Source: an endosymbiont of Galathealinum brachiosum
Lineage (GTDB): Bacteria; Pseudomonadota; Gammaproteobacteria; SZUA-229
DNA length: 64,000 nucleotides
NCBI GenBank assembly: GCA_003349885.1
Contig: QFXC01000004.1
Span: forward strand, 836 to 64,835
Direction: 5' to 3'
Shown here: one piece after another, positions 36,960 to 47,680 of the stretch
Layout of the letters: the number at the start of each line of letters is the position of its first letter
How positions within the stretch are numbered: position 1 is the first letter of the stretch
Made by a program: the position numbers and the translations under genes
The notes under the pieces: model-generated
What the model saw: only the letters and a program-made list of their open reading frames with translations
Databases searched by the model: none
What the model was told of the DNA's origin: nothing

Positions 36960-36983
36960 TTGTAAAGATCGCTGAGGTTATCG

Positions 36984-38006
36984 ATGGGTTATAAATTAAA
37001 ACAACTTGCTAAAGAACTAGGCGTTAAATTGCATGGTGATGAGAATGTTGTTGTTAATTCAGTAGCCCCTGTTGATAAAGCAGCTGAAGGTGATATCTGT
37101 TTTGTTTCAAGTGCCAGATATATCGATAATTTACGTAGTACATCTGCAAGTGCGGTTATCATAAAAGAAGAGATGCTTGAAGAAACAGACGTTTCATCGC
37201 TTGTCGTAGATAACCCGCGTGCTACCTATGCAAGAGTTGTTAACCTGCTTTACCCATTGTCGCGCCCTGATGCAGGTGTGCACCCATCAGCCAGTATTGA
37301 TGAGACGGCTAAAGTTTCAGAATCTGCTTATATTGGTGCGAATGTTGTAATTGAAGAAAAAGCCGAGATTGCCGATAATGTGATCGTTGAGGCTGGGTGC
37401 GTGATTGGCCGAAATAGTAAAATTGGTAAATCTACACACTTATATCCAAATGTAACCGTGTATTATGAGTGTAGTATTGGTGAGCACTGTATACTTCATT
37501 CATCGTCAGTTATTGGTTCTGATGGCTTTGGTTTTGAATTTGATAAAACAGAATGGTTGAAGATCTCTCAGATTGGCGGTGTTAGAATAGGCGATAAAGT
37601 TGAGATAGGGGCTTGCTCTATAGTTGATCGAGGAGCTTTAAACGATACAGTTATTGAAGATGGTGTAAAGCTTGATAATCATGTGCAAATAGCACATAAC
37701 GTTCATATTGGTGCACACACACTTATGTCCCGTGGTGTAGGTGTCGGCGGAAGCACAAAAGTTGGTGCAAATTGTTTATTTGCCGGTATGGTAGGTATAC
37801 GGGATAATATTGAAATTACTGACAATGTTATCATTACCGCTATGACACTGGTTTCATCGTCTATCAAGAAAGCGGGTTCTTACTCGTCACCAACGCCTAT
37901 GGATGATACAAGGTCATGGCGTAAAAACAGTGTACGTTTCAGACAGCTTGATGATATGGCCAAACGAATTCGTGATTTAGAAAAACAAATTAAAAATAAA
38001 GGTTAA
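36984..38006 (+). CDS. lpxD: UDP-3-O-acylglucosamine N-acyltransferase LpxD
   Basis: LpxD adds the second acyl chain in lipid A synthesis. An N-terminal uridine-binding domain is followed by many hexapeptide repeats of a left-handed beta-helix. The Q-I-A-H-N-V-H-I-G segment contains the catalytic His, and G-S-D-G-F-G-F is family-typical. A C-terminal helix (D-D-M-A-K-R-I-R-D-L-E-K-Q) makes the trimer contacts. The 340 residues match the family. Confidence 0.97.
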   Translation: MGYKLKQLAKELGVKLHGDENVVVNSVAPVDKAAEGDICFVSSARYIDNLRSTSASAVIIKEEMLEETDVSSLVVDNPRATYARVVNLLYPLSRPDAGVHPSASIDETAKVSESAYIGANVVIEEKAEIADNVIVEAGCVIGRNSKIGKSTHLYPNVTVYYECSIGEHCILHSSSVIGSDGFGFEFDKTEWLKISQIGGVRIGDKVEIGACSIVDRGALNDTVIEDGVKLDNHVQIAHNVHIGAHTLMSRGVGVGGSTKVGANCLFAGMVGIRDNIEITDNVIITAMTLVSSSIKKAGSYSSPTPMDDTRSWRKNSVRFRQLDDMAKRIRDLEKQIKNKG

Positions 38007-38015
38007 GGTGTCATT

Positions 38016-38465
38016 TTGAACACAATCGAAATTGCTGAAATACAAAAATTGCTAGCGCATCGCTATCCTTTTTTGCTGGTTGATAAAGTGCTTGATTACG
38101 AAGTAGGTAAAACCTTAACTGCAGTAAAAAATGTAACTATAAATGAGCCGTTCTTTCAGGGGCATTTTCCTGGTTATCCGGTCATGCCGGGTGTGTTAAT
38201 TATGGAAGCATTAGCTCAGGCTACAGGTTTACTTGGTTTTAAAACAATGGATGAGAGTCCAGAAGCAGACGCCTTATACCTGTTCGTCGGTATTGATGAT
38301 GCTCGATTTAAGCGTCAGGTTGTTCCGGGTGATGTTTTAACCCTGGATGTAGAGCTTATTAAACGAAAACGTGCAATCTGGAAGTTTGATTGTAAAGCTT
38401 CAGTAGATGGTAAATTAGCTGCAAGTGCTACTATAATGTGTGCAGCAACTGAAAAGCCGGAATAA
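38016..38465 (+). CDS. fabZ: 3-hydroxyacyl-ACP dehydratase FabZ
   Basis: FabZ dehydrates 3-hydroxyacyl-ACP in fatty acid synthesis and competes with LpxA for substrate. The active-site helix is G-H50[10 protein letters not shown] with E64. The 149-residue chain starts at a TTG codon: it is the only start near the conserved N-terminus and has AAGGTG 5 bases upstream. The gene lies between lpxD and lpxA as usual. Confidence 0.96.
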   Translation: MNTIEIAEIQKLLAHRYPFLLVDKVLDYEVGKTLTAVKNVTINEPFFQGHFPGYPVMPGVLIMEALAQATGLLGFKTMDESPEADALYLFVGIDDARFKRQVVPGDVLTLDVELIKRKRAIWKFDCKASVDGKLAASATIMCAATEKPE

Positions 38466-38470
38466 TTAAG

Positions 38471-39241
38471 TTGATTCACCAAACTGCTATTGTAGATGAA
38501 AAAGCCAGCATAGCTGAAGATGTCAGTATTGGTCCTTATAGCATTATAGGCGCTGGTGTTGAAATTGACTCTGGCACCTGGGTTGGTCCTCATGTTGTTA
38601 TTAACGGGCCAACAAAAATAGGTAAAAATAATAAAATTTTTCAGTTTGCCTCTGTTGGTGAAGAGCCTCAGGATTTAAAATTTTCTGGAGAAACATCGTA
38701 TCTGGAAATTGGTGATAACAATATTATTCGTGAAAATGTAACGATTTCACGTGGAACGGATGACGGTTGTAGTATTACTAGAATAGGTGACCATAATTTA
38801 CTAATGGCATATGTTCACGTAGCTCATGATTGCCAGATCGGCAATCATATAATATTTGCCAATTCAGCCTCCTGTGCAGGACATGTAGAAGTTGGTGATC
38901 ATGCCATACTGGGTGGTTTTACACTCGTGCATCAGTTTACAAAAATAGGCAGTCGTGCTTTTACCAGTATGGGTTCAATTATAAATCAGGATGTGCCCCC
39001 TTATGTCATTGTTGCCAGTAGTTATGGTAAAGCTAGCGGTATTAATAAAGTTGGTTTAAAGAGAAGTGGCTGTAGTGACGAGGTTATTCGAGCCATTGTA
39101 AATGGTTATAAATTGATGGTGCGATCCAAAAAACCGAGAAATCAGGCAATGGAAGAAGCATCTGAGCTTATAAATCAATATCCTGAGGTCAAACTAATGG
39201 CCGATTTTATTTGCCAGTCAGAACGCGGCATTATTCGATAA
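38471..39241 (+). CDS. lpxA: UDP-N-acetylglucosamine acyltransferase LpxA
   Basis: LpxA carries out the first step of lipid A synthesis. The beta-helix repeats run through residues 1-190; the catalytic His119 is in V-H-V-A-H-D-C, and H-Q-F-T-K-I-G and D-V-P-P-Y-V-I are conserved. The 256-residue gene starts at TTG, 5 bases after fabZ. Unusually, lpxB does not follow on the same strand. Confidence 0.96.
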   Translation: MIHQTAIVDEKASIAEDVSIGPYSIIGAGVEIDSGTWVGPHVVINGPTKIGKNNKIFQFASVGEEPQDLKFSGETSYLEIGDNNIIRENVTISRGTDDGCSITRIGDHNLLMAYVHVAHDCQIGNHIIFANSASCAGHVEVGDHAILGGFTLVHQFTKIGSRAFTSMGSIINQDVPPYVIVASSYGKASGINKVGLKRSGCSDEVIRAIVNGYKLMVRSKKPRNQAMEEASELINQYPEVKLMADFICQSERGIIR

Positions 39242-39266
39242 GCCTCTTTGGTTTCCAGTACCATAT

Positions 39267-39285
39267 AGGGTATATTCAATACCCT
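39267..39285 (+). terminator. Hairpin after lpxA
   Basis: AGGGTAT (39267-39273) and ATACCCT (39279-39285) form a 7-bp stem with a 5-base loop, 25 bases after lpxA. No T-run follows on the plus strand, so it is a weak terminator or an RNA-end stabiliser. It marks the end of the long envelope operon. Confidence 0.45.
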
Positions 39286-39322
39286 GATTAAAAAACCTAC
39301 TGAATACAGGTTAACGATTTTG

Positions 39323-39403
39323 ATTCTGGACAAATCTTATTTTATTAGTCCTACATCTATTTGAAGATGTGATTTTATTCTGTCAATTCCAGACAAATCT
39401 TAT
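39323..39403. repeat. Pair of 18-bp direct repeats upstream of the giant kinase gene
   Basis: ATTCTGGACAAATCTTAT (39323-39340) and ATTCCAGACAAATCTTAT (39386-39403) agree at 16 of 18 positions and start exactly 63 bases apart, six turns of B-DNA. A CATCT/AGATG hairpin lies between them. The placement suggests paired regulator-binding sites for the following gene. Confidence 0.6.
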
Positions 39404-39539
39404 GTTTCATAAGAGTTTCTTTATACTAAGTAACTAATCATGACTAAATATCCCGTTTAGGCATGTTTTACTGCATCTGATGTTATAACTGCTAGACTGT
39501 ATTAATATGATTTGATCTTTAAATTTAATAGTGATATTT

Positions 39540-42500
39540 ATGATAAAACACCTGGAAAAGGCCTTAGAAATTAATGATATTGATGAATATGTGAATATCA
39601 GTGACGACAAGGCAGAGGGTGCTTTTGTAAAGACTGATAAATTATATAATCAGGCATTTTATATAAAAACATTTCAAAATAAAGATGAACTGTTTAACAA
39701 TATAATAGATATTTTTAAATCAGATAAATTGTCTTCTGTCGCGAATATAGCAACTGTTGAAGAACTGGATCATACTGACAGTGTTATTGCGGTTGCTTTT
39801 AAAGCTATAAAAGGTGAACCTCTATCAAATTATACTTTTATTAAACAGCTAACACTGTCTCAGACGTTATATATTGTTAATCAAATAGCCATATTTCTAA
39901 AACAGACACATCAGCTGTCGTATTTTTCTCATACTTTAAGACCTGATCATATATATTTTGACAGTGTTAACAATGTAGTGACGATTATTCCCGTTTTGAT
40001 GAGATCAGATCGTTATACTAATTCCAGAGTAATAAAAAATACTGAACATACTTTATATGTTTCTCCGGAAGAGTTAGAAGAAACAGACTGTGTTGTTGAC
40101 TGGAGGAGTGATTATTATAAGTTAGGTCTGATCTTTTATGAGTTGATATTAAAAAGAAAACTATTAAATACAGATGAAATAAGGTCACTCCATAATAAAG
40201 ATATAGAGCCTGTAGAAATTGAAGAAGTCGATTTAATTATAAAAAATGCTTTGACCCGACTAACCGAGTTCAGAGCTGAAAAAAGATTTTGTACGGATAA
40301 TGAATTGAGGTCGACTCTTGCATATATTAATACATGTGTCGATGCGTCTAGAATTAACTGCAAGAACATATACCTTCATAAAATTAACAACAGTATTTAT
40401 CCCCGAAAATTATATAACCATGCTTTTGATAAAATTACAGAGTTATATGAAAATAATTTAAGTGATATTGTGATAAGTGGTTACTCTGGTTACGGCAAGA
40501 GCGTGTTTATTGAAAATCTTGAAATGAAATGTCACTCATTAAACTTTCTTTTTCTAAAAGGTGTTTTTTATGAGCAGTCGATTAGTCAACCATTTGCCGC
40601 AATTAAACAATGCCTGTTATCTCTTGCAGGTTTTTATTCAACTGAAAATATAGTTAATAGTTTTAAGTATTTGAAAAATAAAGTTGATAAACATGCGTTT
40701 AGCTCTGTTTTTTCTTTATGTAGAGATGTGTTCGATATATCGGTATTTGATGATGTAGTCGATGAGGCGATGGGTAGTGAGGGTTTTTATAAAGGTCTGA
40801 TTATTTTTATAGAGCATTTAATTGATAAGCGACATGTGTTCCTGGTTATGGAAAATATTCAATGGTGTGATAAAGAAAATCATGAGTTAATCATGAGTAT
40901 TTTAAATAACAGATCGACTTATATACACTTTATATTTTCGTATAGATCGAATGAAGTTGCTACCAATGTTTATGCCGCTCAATTAATAGAAAAATGCATG
41001 CAGGATAACAATGTTTATTTTCAATCTATTAATGGGTTTTCTAATATTGAGTTTTGTGATTTTTCAAGTAATTACTTGGGCTTGAGTCTCAGCGATATAT
41101 ATTTAAACAATATTAATAGAAGATCGCAGGGAAATCCGTTTTTTTTAAAGCAAATATTGATTAGTTTGTATTCAAAAGACCTGAATGCAGACAGTCTGGA
41201 TGAGTTAGCACTAAAAGAACTTTCAGGTGAGTATATGAGCCTAGAATATTATATAAGAGAAAATATAAATAATATTAGTGAAAAACACATCCAGTTATTA
41301 AAATATATGGCATGTTATGGGAAGCCTATAAGTGAAGTTTTATTGTCTGATATTTCATTGATGGATTTGTCAGATGTTAGTGAGGTTTTACAGGAATGCA
41401 TAGATATTGGTTGTGTTTTAATGTTGTTTGATGGTTTTTCGTTTTCAAATGACAAAGTAAAAGAGGTGATTTACGCAAGCATTGATATTGACGAGCAACG
41501 ATTTATTCATAAAAATATATCTTACTCATTGCAGAAGAATATAGGTGAAAACAATCTATTCGAGTCGGTAATACAGCTTAATTTAGCGAAATCAATATTA
41601 AATGATAGTGAGCGTTTAGATGCTGTAAAAATCAATGTAGAAGCTGCCAGATATTCACTGAATCAACTTTCTTATAATACATCTAATTCGTTTTATAAGT
41701 ACGCTCTGGATTATGTTTGTTCTCATGAGGAAGAGCTAGGAGAAAAATTTGTAGAGTCAATACACTATGGTAGTGTTTATACCTCATTTTTGAGTGGTGA
41801 TTTTTCTGGGTTGATTGACAAAATTGATAAATTACTGAATCAATGTAAAGAATTGGCAGATGCTGCTAAATATTATGCGTTATATAAAGATATTATTGTA
41901 AGCACAGATGAGGGGTATGGTTCTGCAGCTACGAAAGGGGTGGAATTGCTGTCGCGTTTTGATTTTGGTTTGCCTTCTACTGATATTAAATTAAAAGAAT
42001 TGAAACGGAAAGTAGAAAGCATTGATCTGGTAGAAATAAGTTCACATATATTTGATGGTCTTGATGGGGGTGAGTATAAGAGTGTCGATGAAGAAAAATA
42101 TCAGATAAGAATATTGCTCGATTTATGGGAGGCAGCTTATTATTCTCAAAATCTTGATTTAATGGAATTGTCGATTTATAAAATATTAGATGTTTCGATT
42201 TTTGGAACATTGTATAGTGAATCTTCATTCGGTTTTGTAATGTATTCAATGTATTTGTCAGAAAAAGGCGAACATGACCAGGCCTATGAATCGGGGTTAT
42301 TAGCACTAAAAATAATAGATAAATATGATGATAAAATAATGTTTCCTAAAATTACAAATTTATTTTGTAATTATACTGCTTTTTATGTTGAGAGTTTTAG
42401 TGATATCTCTGAAAGATATTATTCAAGTTATAAATCATCTGTTTTAACGAGTGACTTTTTGTTTGGAGCCTGGGCTTCCTATTTTTTTGTTTGGACAAAG

Positions 42501-45413
42501 TTTTTGTCGGGTGAAAAATTGAGTTGTGTTCTTGATTCTTCAAAAGATGTGTTTTCATTTCTGAATAAAACAAATGATAAAAAGATGTTAATGTCGTATT
42601 TTTATCTTTGTGACGCTGTTAATGTGTTGTCGAATAATGATTTAACGTTTCTCAAGGATGAGCAGAAATCATGTGAGTTAAGCAAGGATTCGTATGAGTA
42701 TTTTTCTGAAATTAAGTTTTCTCCTGGTATTGCGTGGCAGGCAATAGTTAATTTAATTACTAATTATATTTATGGTAATTATCAGGTGGTGATTGATGTT
42801 ATAGATAAACGTCTTGTAGGTATGAATATTGATATTGTAATGTTCCCTGTAACACAGATATATTTTTATGAGTCACTTTCGTTGTTGCAGTTGTTGAAAA
42901 ATCATAATCATAAAGAGGATCAATACCTTTCTATTTTAAATAAACTTGAAATTAGTGCAAAGTCTTTGTCTAAATTGTCTCGTGTTGGGCCTTTAAATTA
43001 TAATGTGCAGTTCTGCATAATTAAGATTTCTTTTTTATTAAATGATATTGATCTTTTTGAAATAAATGAAGATCTAGATCAGATGGTTAAGCATGTAATA
43101 AATGAAGGTAGTTACCTTGAAAAGGGTATTTTATTTGAAATTTTAGCTCAGGACGCCTGTTTAAAGCATGAGTATTTGATGGCTAGAGAGTATGTGTTGC
43201 GGTCTGTAGATGAGTACGGTGAATGGGGGGCTGATCTTAAAGTAAAACAGTTATCACATGATTATGCGGCAGTGCTTGTTTCTGATGGAGTTGGTCGTTT
43301 TGAGTCTAAAGATAAAAACAAATGGACTGGTGAGTTTAGTCGACTGTTGAAAGCATCTGTAGCTGTTTCAGGTGCGCTTAGTTCAGAATCGGTTATCAGG
43401 ACTACAGTTGAGTCGGCATATAGTGAGTCGTCTGCAGATAAGATTTATTTTGTATCTTGTTTGAATCATGGTTTTGAGATTGCATGTAGTTGTATTGGTG
43501 GTGTGCTGAATAGTGATTTGAATCATGATGTTGAGCAGGGTAGTAATGTTATTTTAGATGATCTCGTGCATTATTGTTTTGGTACTCAAACAAGTGTGTA
43601 TCTTGATAGTGATGAATCTTTTTCGCCTTTTATGAAAGAAGATTATGTTATTAATAATTCTATAAAATCTATTATCTGTGTTCCTGTTATTTATCGGCAG
43701 CGAGTTCTTGCGATTTTGTATTTAGAGAATTCAAGGAAAAATATTCCCTTATCGTTAGAGCTGTTTGACTTTATTAAAATGATGCTGGTTCAGGTGTCGG
43801 TTTCACTGGTTAATTCTTATCTTTACGTTTCGTTAAAAGATAATGTAGAGAAGCAAACGTTGTCTACAAAAGAGTTATCTCAAAAAGTTGATAAAATGAA
43901 TTATATTCATAGTTACTCGTCTCTGGGTGTATGGGATTGGGATATATCAACAGGTGATCTGGAGTGGTCTGATGAAATTTATAATATATTCGGTTGTTCC
44001 AGATTAGATACAGAAATTAATTTTGATAATTTTATTTTATTTATACACCCGGATGATCGTGAAATTGTTAAAACGGCTATTCAGGCCTGTTTCGACGGGT
44101 TTGATTATAGTGTCGAACATCGAGTCATTAGGCCTGATGGAGCCATATGTTGGGTTTTAGAAAAAGGCTATGTTTTACGTGATTTAGATAAAAAACCTCT
44201 AAAGATGTTTGGTATTGTTCAGGATATTACGCATACTAAAGAAATTGATATTAAAAATATCGAGTTGAATCGACAGCTTGATCAATCTCGTAAAATGGAG
44301 ACTATAGGGCACTTAACTGGTGGTATCGCACATGACTTTAATAATATATTAGCATCCATGTTGGGGTATACGGAGTTAGCTAAATTAATGGTGTCTTCTA
44401 GTGGGGATGAAAAGCTTAACGAGTATCTTGATAATGTGTATCTTGCAGGTCAGCGCGCTAAAGATCTTGTTGCTCAAATGATGTTGTTTAGCAGAGCTCA
44501 TGCAACTCATGATGAACCTGTTGCGCTTGCTCCTTTAGTAAAGGAAAGTGTTAAAATGTTAAAATCAACGATTCCTTCCAGTATTAAAATAACGTCTCTA
44601 ATCCCTAATAATCTACCTGATGTTGTTATAGATCCAATTCAGGCGCAACAGATATTAATTAATCTTTGTGTTAATTCGCGTGATGCTATTCAGGATATTG
44701 GTAAAATAAAGATTACATTACAGTCTGGTTATGTTTCCTCTGAATGTGATTCTTGTCATGAGAAATTTTCGGGTGACTTCGTTAGTCTGACTATCGAAGA
44801 TAATGGTAGTGGGATTGAAGAAGATGTAATGGATAAAATATTTGATCCATTTTTTACCACTAAAGAGGTAGGTAAAGGTACGGGCATGGGGATGTCTGTC
44901 GTTCATGGTATTGTGCATTCACATCATGGTCATGTGCTTATTAGTTCATCTCATTCAGGTACCAGGATGACAATATTGTTACCTGTATCTGAGCAAGAAA
45001 AGAATATGGAATCTCCTGATTTAGGGCAGGACACTTCTAGTTCTGAATTAAATAAAACCATTGTTGTTGTTGATGACGAGCTGCTAATTTTAGAGTTTAT
45101 TAGAGATCTTCTCAGTTTACATGGGGCTCGAGTTGTTACTTTTAGCCGATCTATCGATGCACTTGATTACATTTTAAAAAATATAAATGAAGTTGATTTG
45201 ATGATTACAGATATGACAATGCCGGAAATGAATGGTACAACTTTGTCTAAAAAAATATTTGAAGTGAAGCCTGATTTTCCTATAATCTTGTGTACTGGTC
45301 AGTCATTAGAGATGGACGAAAAGAAAGCTGGAGATATTGGTATAAAGGGCTATTTGACTAAACCTTATTCAGCTAACAAGTTTATAAATAAAATCGATGA
45401 AATACTGGCATAA
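39540..45413 (+). CDS. Giant pseudokinase-AAA-GAF-PAS-histidine kinase-receiver fusion
   Basis: This protein of about 1957 residues is a trifunctional signalling fusion. Residues about 1-275 resemble a Ser/Thr kinase, but the HRD position reads S-H-T and the DFG position reads P-V-L, so it is probably an inactive pseudokinase. An AAA ATPase follows (Walker A G-Y-S-G-Y-G-K-S near 315; [10 protein letters not shown] as Walker B). About 640-1200 is helical and TPR-like. A GAF domain (about 1260-1430), a PAS domain (about 1455-1575), a HisKA with I-A-H-D-F-N-N-I-L, an ATPase domain (D-N-G-S-G-I; G-K-G-T-G-M-G) and a receiver (D-M-T-M-P-E-M-N-G; final K-P) complete it. The ATG at 39540 is chosen; a GTG at 39531 is also in frame. 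The DNA is very AT-rich, unlike its neighbours, and it lies at the normal lpxB position. Confidence 0.88.
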   Translation: MIKHLEKALEINDIDEYVNISDDKAEGAFVKTDKLYNQAFYIKTFQNKDELFNNIIDIFKSDKLSSVANIATVEELDHTDSVIAVAFKAIKGEPLSNYTFIKQLTLSQTLYIVNQIAIFLKQTHQLSYFSHTLRPDHIYFDSVNNVVTIIPVLMRSDRYTNSRVIKNTEHTLYVSPEELEETDCVVDWRSDYYKLGLIFYELILKRKLLNTDEIRSLHNKDIEPVEIEEVDLIIKNALTRLTEFRAEKRFCTDNELRSTLAYINTCVDASRINCKNIYLHKINNSIYPRKLYNHAFDKITELYENNLSDIVISGYSGYGKSVFIENLEMKCHSLNFLFLKGVFYEQSISQPFAAIKQCLLSLAGFYSTENIVNSFKYLKNKVDKHAFSSVFSLCRDVFDISVFDDVVDEAMGSEGFYKGLIIFIEHLIDKRHVFLVMENIQWCDKENHELIMSILNNRSTYIHFIFSYRSNEVATNVYAAQLIEKCMQDNNVYFQSINGFSNIEFCDFSSNYLGLSLSDIYLNNINRRSQGNPFFLKQILISLYSKDLNADSLDELALKELSGEYMSLEYYIRENINNISEKHIQLLKYMACYGKPISEVLLSDISLMDLSDVSEVLQECIDIGCVLMLFDGFSFSNDKVKEVIYASIDIDEQRFIHKNISYSLQKNIGENNLFESVIQLNLAKSILNDSERLDAVKINVEAARYSLNQLSYNTSNSFYKYALDYVCSHEEELGEKFVESIHYGSVYTSFLSGDFSGLIDKIDKLLNQCKELADAAKYYALYKDIIVSTDEGYGSAATKGVELLSRFDFGLPSTDIKLKELKRKVESIDLVEISSHIFDGLDGGEYKSVDEEKYQIRILLDLWEAAYYSQNLDLMELSIYKILDVSIFGTLYSESSFGFVMYSMYLSEKGEHDQAYESGLLALKIIDKYDDKIMFPKITNLFCNYTAFYVESFSDISERYYSSYKSSVLTSDFLFGAWASYFFVWTKFLSGEKLSCVLDSSKDVFSFLNKTNDKKMLMSYFYLCDAVNVLSNNDLTFLKDEQKSCELSKDSYEYFSEIKFSPGIAWQAIVNLITNYIYGNYQVVIDVIDKRLVGMNIDIVMFPVTQIYFYESLSLLQLLKNHNHKEDQYLSILNKLEISAKSLSKLSRVGPLNYNVQFCIIKISFLLNDIDLFEINEDLDQMVKHVINEGSYLEKGILFEILAQDACLKHEYLMAREYVLRSVDEYGEWGADLKVKQLSHDYAAVLVSDGVGRFESKDKNKWTGEFSRLLKASVAVSGALSSESVIRTTVESAYSESSADKIYFVSCLNHGFEIACSCIGGVLNSDLNHDVEQGSNVILDDLVHYCFGTQTSVYLDSDESFSPFMKEDYVINNSIKSIICVPVIYRQRVLAILYLENSRKNIPLSLELFDFIKMMLVQVSVSLVNSYLYVSLKDNVEKQTLSTKELSQKVDKMNYIHSYSSLGVWDWDISTGDLEWSDEIYNIFGCSRLDTEINFDNFILFIHPDDREIVKTAIQACFDGFDYSVEHRVIRPDGAICWVLEKGYVLRDLDKKPLKMFGIVQDITHTKEIDIKNIELNRQLDQSRKMETIGHLTGGIAHDFNNILASMLGYTELAKLMVSSSGDEKLNEYLDNVYLAGQRAKDLVAQMMLFSRAHATHDEPVALAPLVKESVKMLKSTIPSSIKITSLIPNNLPDVVIDPIQAQQILINLCVNSRDAIQDIGKIKITLQSGYVSSECDSCHEKFSGDFVSLTIEDNGSGIEEDVMDKIFDPFFTTKEVGKGTGMGMSVVHGIVHSHHGHVLISSSHSGTRMTILLPVSEQEKNMESPDLGQDTSSSELNKTIVVVDDELLILEFIRDLLSLHGARVVTFSRSIDALDYILKNINEVDLMITDMTMPEMNGTTLSKKIFEVKPDFPIILCTGQSLEMDEKKAGDIGIKGYLTKPYSANKFINKIDEILA

Positions 45414-45440
45414 GTTTAATCGCTTATAGTTATCTGATTG

Positions 45441-46574
45441 TTAATCTAACATCTCAAGAATTAAATCAGCCATATTATCTATGCCGCCGGTTTTGCCTAG
45501 TTTATCTCGTACCGCATTTAGTTCGTTTACCATATTCTTTCTGTAGGTAGCATCATCTAGAATTAAATTAATCTCGTCGGCAACCAGTTGTGGTTTTGCA
45601 TCAAATTGTAAAAATTCCTTAACTATGTATTTTTCTGCAACAATATTTACCAGGCCTATATGTTTAATTTTAACAAGCTGGAGAAGTATCAGGTATGAGA
45701 TAGTTGCAATTTTATAAACCATGCAATTTGGTATACCCATCAACGCAATTTCCAGAGTGGCAGTACCGGATGCGGTCATAATAGTGTCGCAGCACTGCAT
45801 TACGTTATAGGGAAGGTCTTTAACGAGTTTAATATTAAGGTGGCTATATTGTTCAAGATAACTGTCAAATAGCTCTTTATTTAAAGTGCTGGCAACAGGT
45901 AGAATAAACTGTAGGTCAGGTTTATCTTTGAGCAATATTTCAGCCGCAGCTAGCTGTATGGGTAATACTCGCTTAATTTCACCATGTCTGCTGCCGGGAA
46001 ATAGTCCTACGACTTTTTTTGCATTACTTAAGCCATATTCTTCAAAGCAAGTTTGTTTGTCTTTATCTGGATGGGTCTTATCGACAAGCGGGTTTCCCAC
46101 AAAGCGAACCGGTACATTGGCATCTTTATAGAATTTTTCTTCAAATGGCAGTATAACGGCCATCATATCTATAATTTTACCTATTTTGTGAACCCGATGT
46201 TCGCGCCATGCCCAGACTTGAGGGCTGATATAAAATAAAACTTTAATTCCAAGGCTTTTGGCTGTTTCGGCGAGCTTGAAATTAAATTCCTGATAGTCAA
46301 CCAGTACAAGTAAATCTGGCGGATTGTCACGTAATGACTCTCGTAATGTGTTTAATGCTCGTTTTATTTTTCGATAATGTACCAGTACTTCTACCAGGCC
46401 AACCACCGCAATATCAGCGCAATCGATCAATAGTTCGGCACCTGCATCATGCAGTTGTGTGCTGCCCATGCCATAAAATTCAATATTGTTGTGATTGCTC
46501 TTTATGGCTTTTACTATATTTGCCGCGTGCATATCACCGGAGGCTTCTCCTGCACTGATCATTACTCTTTTCAT
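45441..46574 (-). CDS. lpxB: Lipid-A-disaccharide synthase LpxB (inverted)
   Basis: LpxB joins UDP-diacylglucosamine and lipid X into the lipid A disaccharide at the inner membrane. The N-terminal I-S-A-G-E-A-S-G-D motif, V-A-V-V-G-L-V-E-V-L and P-G-S-R-H-G-E-I are diagnostic of this GT19 enzyme. The 377-residue length is normal, so it should be functional. It is on the minus strand, converging on the giant kinase gene and diverging from rnhB, whereas in most gammaproteobacteria it lies between lpxA and rnhB on the same strand. It therefore needs its own promoter in the 86-base gap to rnhB. Confidence 0.96.
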   Translation of the reverse strand: MKRVMISAGEASGDMHAANIVKAIKSNHNNIEFYGMGSTQLHDAGAELLIDCADIAVVGLVEVLVHYRKIKRALNTLRESLRDNPPDLLVLVDYQEFNFKLAETAKSLGIKVLFYISPQVWAWREHRVHKIGKIIDMMAVILPFEEKFYKDANVPVRFVGNPLVDKTHPDKDKQTCFEEYGLSNAKKVVGLFPGSRHGEIKRVLPIQLAAAEILLKDKPDLQFILPVASTLNKELFDSYLEQYSHLNIKLVKDLPYNVMQCCDTIMTASGTATLEIALMGIPNCMVYKIATISYLILLQLVKIKHIGLVNIVAEKYIVKEFLQFDAKPQLVADEINLILDDATYRKNMVNELNAVRDKLGKTGGIDNMADLILEMLD

Positions 46575-46660
46575 AATCTGAGGGTTGTTTAACCTTGCTC
46601 TTGGGTGTGGCTATTATGTATTATTCGGTATTTATTTAGCAGTGGATTGTACCGGAAAAG

Positions 46661-47260
46661 ATGATAGACGACATTGAAATTGATCTTAAAAACTACCGAT
46701 TTGTTGCCGGCGTGGATGAGGCGGGCAGGGGGCCATTAGTTGGTTCTGTTGTGGCGGCAGCCGTTATTCTGGATGAGGAAAACCCGATTGAGGGTTTGAA
46801 TGACTCGAAAAAACTGACGGCTAAAAAGCGTGAGAAGTTGGCTCTTGAAATAAAGCTGCAGGCAAAGTCATGGTCAATTGCGACGATTGGACCTGAAGTT
46901 ATTGATGAAATAAACATACTTCAGGCGAGTTTGCTGGCTATGAAAAAGGCAGTTGAGGCTCTGGTTATTGCACCGGATTTTGCGCTAATTGATGGTAATA
47001 AATTACCCGATTTGAGTTGTGAAGCAGAAGCAATTGTTAAGGGGGATGCCAGGGTTAAATCAATAGCAGCGGCATCAATTTTGGCTAAAGTTGAGCGGGA
47101 TCAGCAGATGCAAGATCTGCATAAAGAGTACCCTCAATATGAGTTTGACCGGCATAAAGGTTATCCCACAAAAGTGCATATGGCACTACTTGAAGAGCAT
47201 GGTCCATGCCCTGAGCATCGTAAAACTTTTGGGCCGGTGAGGCGATTGTTGGAGGGCTAG
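46661..47260 (+). CDS. rnhB: Ribonuclease HII
   Basis: RNase HII removes ribonucleotides from DNA and RNA from hybrids. G-V-D19-E20-A-G-R-G-P-L is the first catalytic motif, with later Asp residues in A-L-I-D-G-N and the D-x-H region (F-D-R-H-K-G-Y-P-T). The length of 199 residues is typical. It lies upstream of dnaE as in E. coli, but a 631-base gap separates them. Confidence 0.95.
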   Translation: MIDDIEIDLKNYRFVAGVDEAGRGPLVGSVVAAAVILDEENPIEGLNDSKKLTAKKREKLALEIKLQAKSWSIATIGPEVIDEINILQASLLAMKKAVEALVIAPDFALIDGNKLPDLSCEAEAIVKGDARVKSIAAASILAKVERDQQMQDLHKEYPQYEFDRHKGYPTKVHMALLEEHGPCPEHRKTFGPVRRLLEG

Positions 47261-47370
47261 TATCCGTGTTTTTCTGAGTTCTATTCAGACGTATATTCAT
47301 CGGAGTTTGACCCTTTTCGCATGGTCTGGCTCTTGTTATGTGATTTGTTTTTTACCCTGTTTAGGATCTT

Positions 47371-47520
47371 ATCCATCGGGGATAGACCGCTGCTTTTTTG
47401 GCGCTCTGTTTCCTTATTGAGGCCACCAGGAGTTGTACGGAGTAGTTCATGGCTCTGACAATCAGATTGGAATCAGCACAGGGGACAGGGCTCAAAAAGC
47501 GAGACCTTTCCCCGATGGAT
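47371..47520. mobile_element. Paired REP-like hairpins around a decayed RAYT gene start
   Basis: The ends ATCCATCGGGGA (47371-47382) and TCCCCGATGGAT (47509-47520) are perfect inverted repeats. Next to each end is a hairpin: GGGGATAGA with TCTGTTTCC (47378-47414, with wobbles) and GGGGACAGGGCTC-AAAAAGC-GAGACC region (47480-47514). Between them a GGAG site precedes ATG (47450) encoding M-A-L-T-I-R-L-E, like the start of REP-associated tyrosine transposases, after which the frame runs into the second hairpin. I infer a deletion remnant of a RAYT element. A similar CATCGGAGTTTGACC copy lies at 47299-47313. The rest of the 47261-47891 gap is AT-rich. Confidence 0.5.
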
Positions 47521-47655
47521 GTGTTTCATAACAACCGGTTTATCTTTTGTTAAGTAATTATAAAGTTATGGTTATCAATAAGTTACGTGGCTTTATTAAT
47601 CTATCTATCCGTCTTGTGTATTTTGTAATAACGCAATAGGGCTGCCTCTCAATTC

Positions 47656-47680
47656 AATAACCGATAAAGTGGTTATTTTT
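47656..47680. terminator. Hairpin in the rnhB-dnaE gap
   Basis: AATAACC (47656-47662) and GGTTATT (47671-47677) form a perfect 7-bp stem followed by TTT. It would insulate dnaE, 212 bases downstream, from upstream transcription. No convincing dnaE promoter was identified by eye. Confidence 0.4.

Noticed and set aside
41986..42306. Open frame of 106 codons antisense inside the giant kinase gene
   Set aside because: It is a shadow of the AT-rich coding frame with no ribosome site and no recognisable motif.
47085..47300. Open frame antisense to the rnhB end
   Set aside because: It lies mostly within rnhB codons on the other strand and has no domain features.
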